The translations under genes and the position numbers were made by a program. Shown in pieces: positions 8,873 to 17,877 of a stretch of 64,000 nt of DNA. Under the pieces are notes generated by a model. That model was not told where the DNA came from, did not search any database, and saw only the letters and a program-made list of their open reading frames with translations. This DNA is from SP5GCR1 sp965199685 (GTDB lineage: Bacteria; Pseudomonadota; Gammaproteobacteria; Poriferisulfidales; Oxydemutatoraceae), in NCBI GenBank assembly GCA_965199685.1, contig OZ241323.1:1116001-1180000 (forward strand), in the 5' to 3' direction. The first letter of the stretch is position 1; each line of letters opens with the position of its first letter.

Positions 8873-11046
8873 GACACCAACCCTTTCAGTAGTTTGGCAA
8901 TCTCTTCTTCAAGCCGTGTAATGTCTGCTTCTATCTCCTCCAACGGGCGCGGTGGCTTGTATACATAGAAATGTCGGTTAATTGGGATTTCATAGCCGAC
9001 CTTAGTCTTTTCGTAGTCCACCCAAGCATCAGGTACATGAGGTAACACTTCGCGTATAATCCATTCATCAATGTCGTCTCGGAAGGCTTCAACTAACCGA
9101 TCGTTGAGCTTGTTCGGTCCGAAGTCCATCGGCAAAGGTAATTCTGTGCCGGGCGGTAATGGGATGTTCTCAATATCTCGGAGTTCGCTATCTGGTTCCG
9201 GCTTGCCTTTGCTGTCCCGACAAATCTCAGCATCCGGGTCGCGCTCGCCGAGAGCTGTAAAAATTGCTTTCTTAATCGAGGCAGAGATTTTAATGTCTAC
9301 TTGGCTTGCAGCCTCCATCATATCGGCTTCAAACAGTGTGCGATCCTTGTAGCATCCATTGTCTTCAAGAGTCTTGAGCATCGCAAGTATAGCTTTTTGC
9401 TGTTTGCATCCTTCTTTGATTTCTCGTTTGACTGCTGCCTCATCCTTACGCTTCTTTGAAATTGCTAGATTTTGAAAAGCTCTTTGCTCATTGAGCTTAG
9501 CAATACGCTCAGGTGTCGCCTCAAAGTTCATACGCAGAGGACGATCAACGGTTACCTTAAGAAAACCAAACTCGTGGTTCTCAAAAATACGCGAGATGAC
9601 GCGAGTTTCCTTCTCCCCGTTCACTTGCACTTCGGCAGTCTCACCGTCCTGATAGTTTCCATAGATGCAGGTTAGTTGATCAATTTGTTCATCAGTGATC
9701 TCGTTGCGCTTGTTGTTGAGACTCTTTTTCATTTTTCCAAAGAAGCGCGTGCCGTCTATAAGTTGCACTTTGCCGCGTCGCTCCAATGGCTTGCGATTCG
9801 TCACCAACCAAATATAGGTGAATATACCTGTGTTGTAGAAAAGCTGGTCAGGCAGCGCAACGATAGTATCCAACCAGTCATTCTCTATAATCCAGCGACG
9901 AATGTTGGAAGGACCAGATCCGGCATCACCAGAGAACAGTGGTGAACCGTTGAAAACGATACCGATTTTGGAACCTAGCTTATCCTTGTCTCTTTCGGTG
10001 TAAGGATACATCTTAGAAATCATATGCTGAAGAAAAAGAAGCGAGCCGTCATTGATGTTAGGCAACCCAGCACCGAAACGACCATGAGGCCCCATGGTTT
10101 TGTGCTCATTTTCCACCACATCTTTCTGGACTTTCCATTCAACTCCGAAGGGCGGGTTTGCCATCAAGTAGTGAAACTGCTTTCCTGCAAATCCATCTTT
10201 AGTCTTACCATCGCCTAGGGTGTCGCCAAAGACAATATTGTCAATGTTTTCACCTTTGATTAGCATATCTGAACAGCAAATTGCCCACGACTCGGCATTG
10301 TATTCCTGTCCGAAAAGTGCAAGGTTCGCCTGTTCATTCTGCGATTGGATTAGCTTTGCGGACTCGGACAACATACCGCCCGTTCCACATGCCGGATCGT
10401 AGATCCTGCGGTAAATGCCGGGCTTATAAACATCTTGCTCTCCAGTATAGATGAGATGCGCCATCAGACGTATGACCTCGCGCGGCGTGAAATGATCTCC
10501 CGCCTCTTCGTTAGCCTGCTCGTTGAAGCGCATCACCAGATGTTCAAACAAGTAACCCATTTGCAAGTTATCAATCTTGTCTGGGTGAAGATCAACATTG
10601 ACCATCGCTTTGACGATTTCGAATAAGCGGTTGCTGGCATCTAATTTCTCGATTTGCTCAGCGAATTTGAAACGCTCGAAAATATTTTTGGCAGTTTCGG
10701 AAAAACTGTTGATGTAGGATGTGAGGTTCGGCGCAATGTTGTCGGCATCGCCGAGTAGTTTAGCAAAGGTAAAGGAGCTGATGTTATAGAACGGATACTT
10801 TCGCTGAGGGTCGGCAGCCTTGCCTAGTTCAAGTTCCATTGCCTCTTCCGGAATTTCCTTTGCTTTCAACTTTTCATATTTCTTCAAAACAGCATCCTTG
10901 GTCGGTTCCAGGACACAATCAAGCCGACGCAAAACAACCATAGGAAGCATGACTAAACGATATTGAGGTGGTCTGTATGGTCCTCTGAGCTGGTTGGCAA
11001 TTTCCCAGATTTTGGTTTTAAGTTGTTCGTGTATCTGTATGTTCAC
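8869..11046 (-). CDS. hsdM: Type I N6-adenine DNA methyltransferase subunit (HsdM)
   Basis: 725 residues starting at a GTG. Class I methyltransferase motifs are clear: SAM-binding DPACGTGG at 217-224 and catalytic NPPF at 297-300. The N-terminal helical HsdM domain covers about residues 5-150. The protein is longer than the ~500-residue E. coli enzyme because of a C-terminal extension (from about residue 530) with a basic helical stretch and a final coiled coil EEIEADITRLEEEIAKLL. It is the first gene of hsdM-hsdS-hsdR. The 260-nt region upstream separates it from the divergent TcmP gene and should hold both promoters. Confidence 0.95.
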   Translation of the reverse strand: MNIQIHEQLKTKIWEIANQLRGPYRPPQYRLVMLPMVVLRRLDCVLEPTKDAVLKKYEKLKAKEIPEEAMELELGKAADPQRKYPFYNISSFTFAKLLGDADNIAPNLTSYINSFSETAKNIFERFKFAEQIEKLDASNRLFEIVKAMVNVDLHPDKIDNLQMGYLFEHLVMRFNEQANEEAGDHFTPREVIRLMAHLIYTGEQDVYKPGIYRRIYDPACGTGGMLSESAKLIQSQNEQANLALFGQEYNAESWAICCSDMLIKGENIDNIVFGDTLGDGKTKDGFAGKQFHYLMANPPFGVEWKVQKDVVENEHKTMGPHGRFGAGLPNINDGSLLFLQHMISKMYPYTERDKDKLGSKIGIVFNGSPLFSGDAGSGPSNIRRWIIENDWLDTIVALPDQLFYNTGIFTYIWLVTNRKPLERRGKVQLIDGTRFFGKMKKSLNNKRNEITDEQIDQLTCIYGNYQDGETAEVQVNGEKETRVISRIFENHEFGFLKVTVDRPLRMNFEATPERIAKLNEQRAFQNLAISKKRKDEAAVKREIKEGCKQQKAILAMLKTLEDNGCYKDRTLFEADMMEAASQVDIKISASIKKAIFTALGERDPDAEICRDSKGKPEPDSELRDIENIPLPPGTELPLPMDFGPNKLNDRLVEAFRDDIDEWIIREVLPHVPDAWVDYEKTKVGYEIPINRHFYVYKPPRPLEEIEADITRLEEEIAKLLKGLVS

Positions 11047-11305
11047 TGACCTGTCCCGCTAGATAAAGCTACTGAGATGTTAGTAAATTGAAACTGTTTT
11101 TCGGAAAATGCCATCAATTAAACGCAGGATTGATAATTATTTGTGCATTATCGTATGTGCCTTAAGTCGTAATGTCAAGCAGACATGCTGGTTTGTCGCT
11201 ACTATCTCACGGCAGGTGATATGATAAATTTTTATGGTGTTATAGCATTTTTTATGTAACAATTAGTTTTTAAGACCATTCTGAACCAACGTAAAACTGC
11301 CTGCA

Positions 11306-12346
11306 ATGCAACCACCACATACACAAGAAAAGCTATCTGTATACAAAGAATATCTAATTAACTATCTTTCGGTTATGTGCAGTGTAAGACATTGGAACAC
11401 TGCTGTTTGGGAGCCTTTTGCAGGCGAAGGAGAAAGTACTGATAAAGAAAAAGGCAGTGCAATGATAGCAGCAGAGACCATAAAAGACTTTAGAGTAAAA
11501 AAAGATAAAGACATTCGTTTATTTCTTAACGAACTAAATCCCCAAAAATATCAACGGCTGGAAAAGTCAATGGAACCTTACTCGGATTTTGTGGGAGTTT
11601 TCAATATGGATGCTAAAGATTTTCTAGATGAAATAATCAAGTTTTTATCAAGCTCTAGAAAAATACATAGCCTGATTTTTATAGACCCATACGGCTATAC
11701 CCAATACACAAAAGAAAACTTAGTTCGTTTATTAAACTTAAGCCGTATTGATTACTTAATCTTTATGCCAACCAGCCATATCTATAGATTTCATGGTAAG
11801 GAAGATAATCCTGCTCGCCAGTTTGCTTTAGATTTAGGTGTTAAGCCAGGCACATTAAGCAAGCCTGACCATGATGCTTTTTCTGCTGAATTACTGGGAA
11901 AACTGAAAGAAATCGCAAAATCCGACTATGGATACAGATATCAACTAGAAAATAGAAATGGATCAAGCACGCACCATTTGTTTTTTATTACCAAAAATCG
12001 TCGTGGTGCAGAAAAGTTTCTGGAAGTAAAAAATAAGCTAAAAGCCCAACTAACTCAGCAACTAACTTTTTTTGATTTTAATGAAATTGAAATAAAAAAG
12101 GATCTTTCTGACATGCTTCAAAAACCAATAAGCAATACAAAATTGTCAGACGAAATGATTAAGAAGGGTTATTTGCCCAAGGAGATTAATCCTTTGCTGA
12201 AAAAAATGGAAAAAGATGGGAAATTAAAAATTTTCCTTATTTCTCCTCACTCGAAAAGGAGAAAAGGTTCGTTCTACTTAAATGATAAAGAAGAGAATTT
12301 AAATAAAATTGGAATATGCTTAGATCATGAAAAACTCAAAGATTGA
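11306..12346 (+). CDS. tcmP: Three-Cys-motif partner protein (TcmP family)
   Basis: 346 residues. The N-terminal half fits the TcmP family: KLSVYKEYLINYLSVMC, then WEPFAGEGES, resembling a SAM-methyltransferase glycine loop with FAG. It also has SLIFIDPYGYTQ, like the FIDPxG strand of this family, and a basic winged-helix-like C-terminus. The family is defined by sitting next to a Gp37/Gp68 'three-Cys' protein, and that gene follows here with a 20-nt overlap. Role unproven; often found in phages and near defence genes. Transcribed away from hsdM. Confidence 0.85.
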   Translation: MQPPHTQEKLSVYKEYLINYLSVMCSVRHWNTAVWEPFAGEGESTDKEKGSAMIAAETIKDFRVKKDKDIRLFLNELNPQKYQRLEKSMEPYSDFVGVFNMDAKDFLDEIIKFLSSSRKIHSLIFIDPYGYTQYTKENLVRLLNLSRIDYLIFMPTSHIYRFHGKEDNPARQFALDLGVKPGTLSKPDHDAFSAELLGKLKEIAKSDYGYRYQLENRNGSSTHHLFFITKNRRGAEKFLEVKNKLKAQLTQQLTFFDFNEIEIKKDLSDMLQKPISNTKLSDEMIKKGYLPKEINPLLKKMEKDGKLKIFLISPHSKRRKGSFYLNDKEENLNKIGICLDHEKLKD

Positions 12347-13070
12347 ATGGACAGAGCGCACTTGGAACCCCGTTACCGGTTGTACAAAAATATCAGCTGG
12401 ATGTAAGCATTGCTATGCCGAAGTGATGTCACGACGGTTGCGAGCAATGGGAGTTGCCGGTTATAAAAATGGCTTTGGCGTGTCTTGCCATGCGGAACGC
12501 TTGAAGCAGCCACTACTGCGTAAAATACCTACCATATATTTTGTGAACTCAATGAGTGATCTATTTCATCCGCATGTTCCGTTTGATTTTATCGACCGTG
12601 TTATGGAGACAATACACAATACGCCGCAACACACCTATCAGGTTTTAACCAAACGACCTAAGACTATGGCAAAGTATTTTTCTCGGCGAGCTATTCCCGA
12701 CAATATATGGCTTGGCGTTTCCGTAGAAAACAAGAAGCATGGTCTTCCAAGAATACCGATACTACGAGAAATTGCGGCAAGAATAAGATTTTTATCTATA
12801 GAGCCTTTATTAGAAGATATAGGCGTAATAAATTTAGATGGTATTCACTGGGTCATTGTCGGTGGTGAGTCCGGACCTAAAGCTAGATTGATGGACAAAG
12901 CCTGGGTAACTTCAATCCAAAAGCAATGCAAAAAACGAAAGGTTCCGTTTTTTTTCAAACAATGGGGACGCTGGAGTGAGGATGGACAAAGCCGCAACAA
13001 AAAGGTTAACGGCAGAACCCTTAGCGGGAACATTTGGGACGAGATACCTATAGTATTGGAGCGCAATTAA
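12327..13070 (+). CDS. Phage Gp37/Gp68 (DUF5131) three-Cys protein
   Basis: 247 residues. The family hallmark lies near the N-terminus: IEWTERTWNPVTGC-x6-C-x2-C with Cys19, Cys26 and Cys29. Further conserved blocks are YFVNSMSDLFHP, YQVLTKRP, WLGVSVEN, FLSIEPLL and VIVGGESGP. The fold is thought to resemble the radical-SAM barrel, with a CxxxxxxCxxC spacing suited to a metal or cluster; enzymatic activity is not established. It overlaps the TcmP gene by 20 nt, so the two are co-translated. The pair is complete here. Confidence 0.92.
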   Translation: MKNSKIEWTERTWNPVTGCTKISAGCKHCYAEVMSRRLRAMGVAGYKNGFGVSCHAERLKQPLLRKIPTIYFVNSMSDLFHPHVPFDFIDRVMETIHNTPQHTYQVLTKRPKTMAKYFSRRAIPDNIWLGVSVENKKHGLPRIPILREIAARIRFLSIEPLLEDIGVINLDGIHWVIVGGESGPKARLMDKAWVTSIQKQCKKRKVPFFFKQWGRWSEDGQSRNKKVNGRTLSGNIWDEIPIVLERN

Positions 13071-13120
13071 AATTAGTGTGGCAAATACTCAAGAGTAAGG
13101 TTTGCACCCGTTGATGCAAA

Positions 13121-14632
13121 TCAAGAGAGTTTTAGTTTCATTGCTGTCTTAAAGTCGCGCATTGCTTGCACATAACATTTTGCCGTAATCTCAACAAGCC
13201 CTCGGAGAACATAAAAAGCAACATCATCTGCCCTTAACTCAATAGCCCTATCAAAATCTTCAATTGCTCCCTTATAGTCCTTTAGGTTATACCTAGCAAT
13301 CCCTCGGTAAGCATAATTATCAGCATTATTTAACTCTAATGCAATCGCCTTGTCATAATCTGCAATCGCTCCTTTATGGTCTCCTGAGCTACGCTTAGCA
13401 GATCCTCGGGATGCATAAGATCCAGCATTATTTGACTCTAATGCAATCGCCTTGTCATAGTCTGCAATCGCTCCCTTATAGTCTCCTAAACTATCCTTAG
13501 CAGATCCTCGGGAGGCATAATTATCAGCATTTTTTGATTCTAATGCAATCGCCTTGTCATAGTCTGCAACCGCTCCCCTATAATCTTTTAATACTCTCTT
13601 AACAAGCCCTCTGTTATTGTAAGTCCAAGCATTATCTGGTTCTAATTCAACTACTCTATCAAAATCTGCAATCGCCCCCTTATGGTCTTCTACACTATTT
13701 TTAGCAAATCCTCGGGAGGCATAAGCTCGAGCATTATCTGGTTCTAATTCAACTACTCTATCAAAATCTGCAATCGCTCCCTTATAGTCTCCTAAACTAT
13801 CCTTAGCAGATCCTCGAGTTTTATAAGCCATAGCATTATTTGGTTCTGATTCAATCGCCTTATCAGAATCTGAAATCGCCTTATCAAAATCTGCAATCGC
13901 TCCCTTATGGTCTCCCAAGCTACGCTTAGCAGATCCTCGGGATGCATAAGCTCCAGTATTATCCGGTTCTAATGCAATCGTCTTATTAAAATCTTGAACC
14001 GCTCCCTGATAATCTTTTGATATAATCTTAACAAGCCCTCGGCTATTGTAAGTCAGAGCATTATTCGGAACTAACTCAATCGCCTTATCAAAATCTGCAA
14101 TCGCCCCCTTATAGTCCCCTAAACTATCCTTAGCATATCCTCGGGAAGCATAAGCATCAGCATTATTTGGTTTTAATTTAATTGTCTTGTTATAGTCCGC
14201 AATCGCTCCTTTATAATCTCCTGTGCTAGCTTTAGCAATTCCTTGATTATTGTAAATCAGAGCATTACTTGGTTCTAACGTAATCGCCTTACCAAAATCT
14301 GCAATCGCTCCTTCATAATCTCCTGATTTATATTTAGCAATCCCTTGATTATTGTAATCGCCAGCAGTGTTCCGTTTGAGACCAAAAAGCCTATCATCCC
14401 TCTCTTTTTTTATCGTTTTACCATATACTGGGCCACTCTCTTTAACACCCTTTGCAGTAGTAATAGAAGCGCGAGTATACTTAAAAAAACCAGGTATGGA
14501 AACACTGAATTCATTTTTGGTGCTTTTCTCTAATTGCTGTTTAGGATGCCGCAAATGTTGTTCAAGTGTCTCTTTGTCTTTTCGTGAAAGTATACTATCT
14601 TTCACTGCTGATATGATATATTTAAGACCCAT
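13121..14632 (-). CDS. TPR protein with twelve near-identical repeats
   Basis: 503 residues. An N-terminal basic region of ~95 residues is followed by twelve 34-residue tetratricopeptide repeats with consensus (A/N)YxSRGxAKxSLGDYKGAIADFDKAIELEPNNA. Neighbouring repeats are very alike at DNA level, which suggests recent expansion or gene conversion. Repeat 5 contains a 7-residue slip (DKAI SDSDKAI). No signal peptide or transmembrane segment is seen, so it is probably a cytoplasmic protein-binding scaffold. Located among defence genes and convergent with the Gp37/Gp68 gene; a link to them is unproven. Confidence 0.85.
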   Translation of the reverse strand: MGLKYIISAVKDSILSRKDKETLEQHLRHPKQQLEKSTKNEFSVSIPGFFKYTRASITTAKGVKESGPVYGKTIKKERDDRLFGLKRNTAGDYNNQGIAKYKSGDYEGAIADFGKAITLEPSNALIYNNQGIAKASTGDYKGAIADYNKTIKLKPNNADAYASRGYAKDSLGDYKGAIADFDKAIELVPNNALTYNSRGLVKIISKDYQGAVQDFNKTIALEPDNTGAYASRGSAKRSLGDHKGAIADFDKAISDSDKAIESEPNNAMAYKTRGSAKDSLGDYKGAIADFDRVVELEPDNARAYASRGFAKNSVEDHKGAIADFDRVVELEPDNAWTYNNRGLVKRVLKDYRGAVADYDKAIALESKNADNYASRGSAKDSLGDYKGAIADYDKAIALESNNAGSYASRGSAKRSSGDHKGAIADYDKAIALELNNADNYAYRGIARYNLKDYKGAIEDFDRAIELRADDVAFYVLRGLVEITAKCYVQAMRDFKTAMKLKLS

Positions 14633-14659
14633 AGATTGGAATTATAACAAATATCAGCT

Positions 14660-15145
14660 GGTGCATTTCTTATATGTATGATGAGATGGTTTGCAGATAT
14701 TTTTGGCACAAGCAATTAGTGTTGCGCAAGTACAACACGTTGTAGAAGGGCATATTGAACCACCGGCTGATTTGGTAGGTCAATCAACGGAACATTTGTG
14801 CAGAACCGACACAACCACCTCGTCAGATAGAACTGCCGATTGAGCCAGTAGGTCAATCGGCGTGACACTATGCAGAACTGCAATATGATTGCTAAATGCA
14901 TACATTACAAAATGCATAAGCCTGACACTCCTCTACAGGAGGGGAATACCTTTATCATCCCCGGTTCAATGGTTCAGTCTTCGCTTTTACCATCGGCAAC
15001 CTAGTGCTTGTTGGCGAATAGCTGGAAGTTACTAAGGAAGCACCGGCGATCGGGTGATTGCTCCACTTACGGACATGCTTGTAAAACTCTATCGTATGCC
15101 GAAGCGGTATATCTGCCTCATTATATACATCAGCAAGCAAAACTT
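14660..15145. repeat. Repeat-filled intergenic region with type A hairpin
   Basis: No gene is visible. It holds a type A hairpin (left arm GCCGATTGA at 14835-14843, right arm TCAATCGGC at 14853-14861) with the usual right flank GTGACA…TGCAGAAC. A weaker, degenerate copy lies just before it (14765-14800). After it come the ATTGCTAAATGCATACATTACAAAATGCATAAG segment and a CCTCTACAGGAGGGG hairpin. The right end (15120-15150) matches the 3' flank of the other pentapeptide gene (AGCAAAACTTCTACT). Confidence 0.8.
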
Positions 15146-15973
15146 CTACTCTGACTCATCACGTTTCATGGGAATCATACCTATTTCAAAACGCACTTCT
15201 ATATCCTCAAGCCAAGTACCGTCAAAGTTGCTTTCTCCATCAAAAGCAGCAAGATGCCATTTATTTTTATCTTTTGCATTATCAATAAAATTACTTAGAT
15301 TAGCTCCTTGCAAATTAGCATCACTCAAATCAGCATCACTCAAATCAGCACCACTCAAATTAGTTTCACTCAGATCAGCTCCTTCTAGATGAGTATTACG
15401 CAAATAGGCTCCAGATAAGTCTAAACCACTTAAGCGAGCATCTTCTAAATGCATCCTATCTAAGTCTATTCCCTGAGTAATAAGGCCTATTCTTTTCTCG
15501 TCAAAGTTAGTTTCTCTTTTTAGATATGCAAGTTGCTCAAGTGCTATTTTGGCTTCTGACGATTCTCTTTCCTTGTCTTTTTCTCCTTTTACTCCTCCTA
15601 TCAATATTCGCTCACATTCAACAAAAGTGCTATTGTTGATGTTTTCTTCGGTTTTATCTATTTGCCTTTGCACATCGTGGGTTCTAAATAACCAAAGTAC
15701 GAAAAAGGTGGGTAGACCTAAAGCTAAAATGGTTAAGCTGCCATGCAAAACATAATTATCTAATGCACAGAATATCCAATACACAATAAGTGCAAACACT
15801 ATTCCTATCAATCCTGCGCGAAATAAAGAGTATGTTCGGTTTTCTAGAATCCATGGTTTACATTTTTCACTCCACCAACGCTCTCTAGATTCAAATTTTG
15901 TTTTTCGTAGAATCCATAGTTTGATACTGTCGTGCCAGTAACGTTTCATAGATTCAATTGCATTTTTCAACAT
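15146..15973 (-). CDS. Membrane-anchored pentapeptide-repeat protein 2
   Basis: 275 residues. A basic, Trp-rich N-terminus (~55 residues) precedes two hydrophobic segments near residues 55-95. The linker FRTHDVQRQIDKTEENINNSTFVECERIL…AKIALEQLAYLKRETNFDEKR matches that of the protein at 3346-4269. It is followed by a canonical pentapeptide run (ADLSE TNLSG ADLSD ADLSD ANLQG ANLSN). The start has a GGAGG ribosome site. It shares its 3' flank with the other copies, so the whole gene family spread as a unit. It stands alone between repeat clusters. Confidence 0.85.
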   Translation of the reverse strand: MLKNAIESMKRYWHDSIKLWILRKTKFESRERWWSEKCKPWILENRTYSLFRAGLIGIVFALIVYWIFCALDNYVLHGSLTILALGLPTFFVLWLFRTHDVQRQIDKTEENINNSTFVECERILIGGVKGEKDKERESSEAKIALEQLAYLKRETNFDEKRIGLITQGIDLDRMHLEDARLSGLDLSGAYLRNTHLEGADLSETNLSGADLSDADLSDANLQGANLSNFIDNAKDKNKWHLAAFDGESNFDGTWLEDIEVRFEIGMIPMKRDESE

Positions 15974-16405
15974 TAAAACCTCCGTCAGTTTTAGTTCCAG
16001 TTGCTATTTATCGTTTATGATAAACGTGTAATGCTACGCTAAATGTTTGATAGTATAAATCATTTGGTTTGTAAAACTATGATTAGATGGTAGAGGAATT
16101 GGCTAGTGCAGAACTCTCACAACCACCCCGTCAGATAGAACCGCCGATTGAACCAGTAAGTCAATCGGCGTGACATTGTGCAGAACCTCAACATGATTGC
16201 TAAACGCATGCATTGCAAATTACTTAGGCCTGCCACCCCTCCAAAGGAGGGGAATAGTCCGCACCTACGGTGCATGAAATGCTTTTTCAAGAATAACATC
16301 GCGCCATTCATACCATATTCACTACCATTCATCGGAATGTTCTCCGATCCTCTAAATATTCGTCTAGGCTATGAGTTTTCAACTAAAACTTATAGGAGAT
16401 TTACT
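15974..16405. repeat. Intergenic region with type A hairpin and GGAGGGG hairpin
   Basis: Contains a type A hairpin (arms 16143-16151 and 16161-16169, loop variant with AGTAA) with the left flank GTCAGATAGAACC and right flank GTGACATTGTGCAGAACC. It is followed by the ATTGCTAAACGCATGCATTGCAAA segment and CCCCTCCAAAGGAGGGG (from about 16226). No gene is supported before the KilA-N start. Confidence 0.8.
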
Positions 16406-17263
16406 ATGGCTAACAAACGCCGCCCTAAACATTTACCACTAAAAAGTATTTATCAAAGAGAGAATACAATGACTACTAATTCTCACTTATATTTTCCAAC
16501 ACAAATCCCTTTAATTGGACACCAATTAGGTGGAGAATTAATGTCTCAAAGACCAAAAGATGGATACATAAATGCAACTGCTTTATGTAAAGCGGCAAAA
16601 AAATCATTTTATGACTATTCCCGATTAAGGACGACCAAAGCCTTTCTAGAGGAATTGTCTGCCGAAACGGGAATTCCCGTTTCGGCACTATTTCAAACAT
16701 TTAAGGGTGGCAACAAGATTGAATTACAAGGAACATGGATACATCCTGCTGTAGCCACTCATCTTGCTCAGTGGCTTTCTCCTAAATTCGCAGTCCAAAT
16801 ATCTAAGTGGGTTAGAGAGTGGATTACGGGTCAAGTATCTGGCTATATGCCCCCTCATGTTAAAAGATATATAAAGAATACAGCAAAAATACCCCACACT
16901 CATTTTTCTATGCTAAACGAGATATACTTAAACTTAATAGCACCTCTAGAGGAAGCTGGTTTTTTTATGCCAGACAAAATGCTTCCTGACGCTTCTACTG
17001 GCAGAATGTTTTCAAGCTTTCTGCGCAAGAAAGGAATAAGTCCAGAGAGCTTTCATACATATACTCATGAGTTCTCTGATAGTAGGCATGATGTTCAAGC
17101 TAGGCTTTATCCTAATGAATATCTTGCTGCCTTTAAGAATTATTTTAACAAGGAATGGTTGCCTAAACACGCTGAAAAGTATTTCAAAGATCGCTCACCA
17201 AAAGCACTGCCATATATTAACTTGATTACTCCGTTAGAATTACCACCTACGAATAATGACTAG
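16406..17263 (+). CDS. KilA-N domain protein
   Basis: 285 residues from the ATG at 16406, chosen because TAGGAG lies 7 nt upstream. A longer reading back to 16178 would translate the hairpin repeat and is rejected; an ATG at 16469 is an alternative. The KilA-N DNA-binding domain is clear: GYINATALCKAA, a variable loop, then GTWIHPAVATHLAQWLSPKFAVQISKW. The C-terminal half (SMLNEIYLNLIAPLEEAG…) is not a domain I can name. KilA-N proteins are typical of phages and large DNA viruses, often as antirepressors. It is probably a prophage-derived or defence-island regulator; no other phage genes are adjacent. Confidence 0.85.
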   Translation: MANKRRPKHLPLKSIYQRENTMTTNSHLYFPTQIPLIGHQLGGELMSQRPKDGYINATALCKAAKKSFYDYSRLRTTKAFLEELSAETGIPVSALFQTFKGGNKIELQGTWIHPAVATHLAQWLSPKFAVQISKWVREWITGQVSGYMPPHVKRYIKNTAKIPHTHFSMLNEIYLNLIAPLEEAGFFMPDKMLPDASTGRMFSSFLRKKGISPESFHTYTHEFSDSRHDVQARLYPNEYLAAFKNYFNKEWLPKHAEKYFKDRSPKALPYINLITPLELPPTNND

Positions 17264-17877
17264 TTTAACCACAAAAACCATTATTTAACTTCCTTGAGAA
17301 CCTTAACATGATTGCTAAACGCATGCATTACAAAATGTATAGGCTTGACATCCCTCCAGAGGAAAGGAATTGGCTAGCGCAGAAGCGACGCGCTTGGGTG
17401 ATTTACGTGATTGGGTGGCGCGTGGCGGTTACATTGGTGCGAGATGGTACGTTTGGGCGGATATGCAAATCCGCCCCTACCAGTTTCATAAATTTGATGG
17501 CACGAGGCGGTTGGGGTTGTGCTAGGACAACGCGTTGCGGGAGGGCATGTGGGGCTGTTGAAAAAGTACCATCATGCATCGTAGGAGGTAATTGTCTAGT
17601 GCAGAACCACCACAACCACCCCGTCAGGCTTCGCCTGCCACCCCTCCAGAGGAGGGGAATGGTCCGCCCCTACCAGTTTCGTAAATTCAATGGCGCGAAG
17701 CGGTTGAGTTTGTTTGATGAGGATACTTTTTCAACAGCCCCGAATGGATTGTTCGTACAGACGCATCGCGTTGGATGGTTTACGGGATTATGTGGCGCAG
17801 AGCGATTGGGGTTGTGCAAGGATAACGCGTTAGGGCGGATATATAAATCCGCCCCTACAATTCTATGGAATGTTTGT
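17264..17877. repeat. 614-nt repeat-only region with GTAG/GGCGGA hairpins
   Basis: No convincing gene. It contains two REP-like hairpins, GGGCGGAT-ATGCAA-ATCCGCCC (17457-17478) and GGGCGGAT-ATATAA-ATCCGCCC (17834-17855), each followed by CCTAC. Also present are the CAGGC-TTC-GCCTG and CCCCTCC-AGA-GGAGGGG hairpins (17627-17657) and several copies of the GGCGCG…AGCGGTTG…TGTGC… unit. Open frames here are made of repeat sequence. Confidence 0.8.

Noticed and set aside
16178..16405. N-terminal extension of the KilA-N gene
   Set aside because: The 76 additional codons translate the type A repeat and its flank; the ATG at 16406 has a strong ribosome site.
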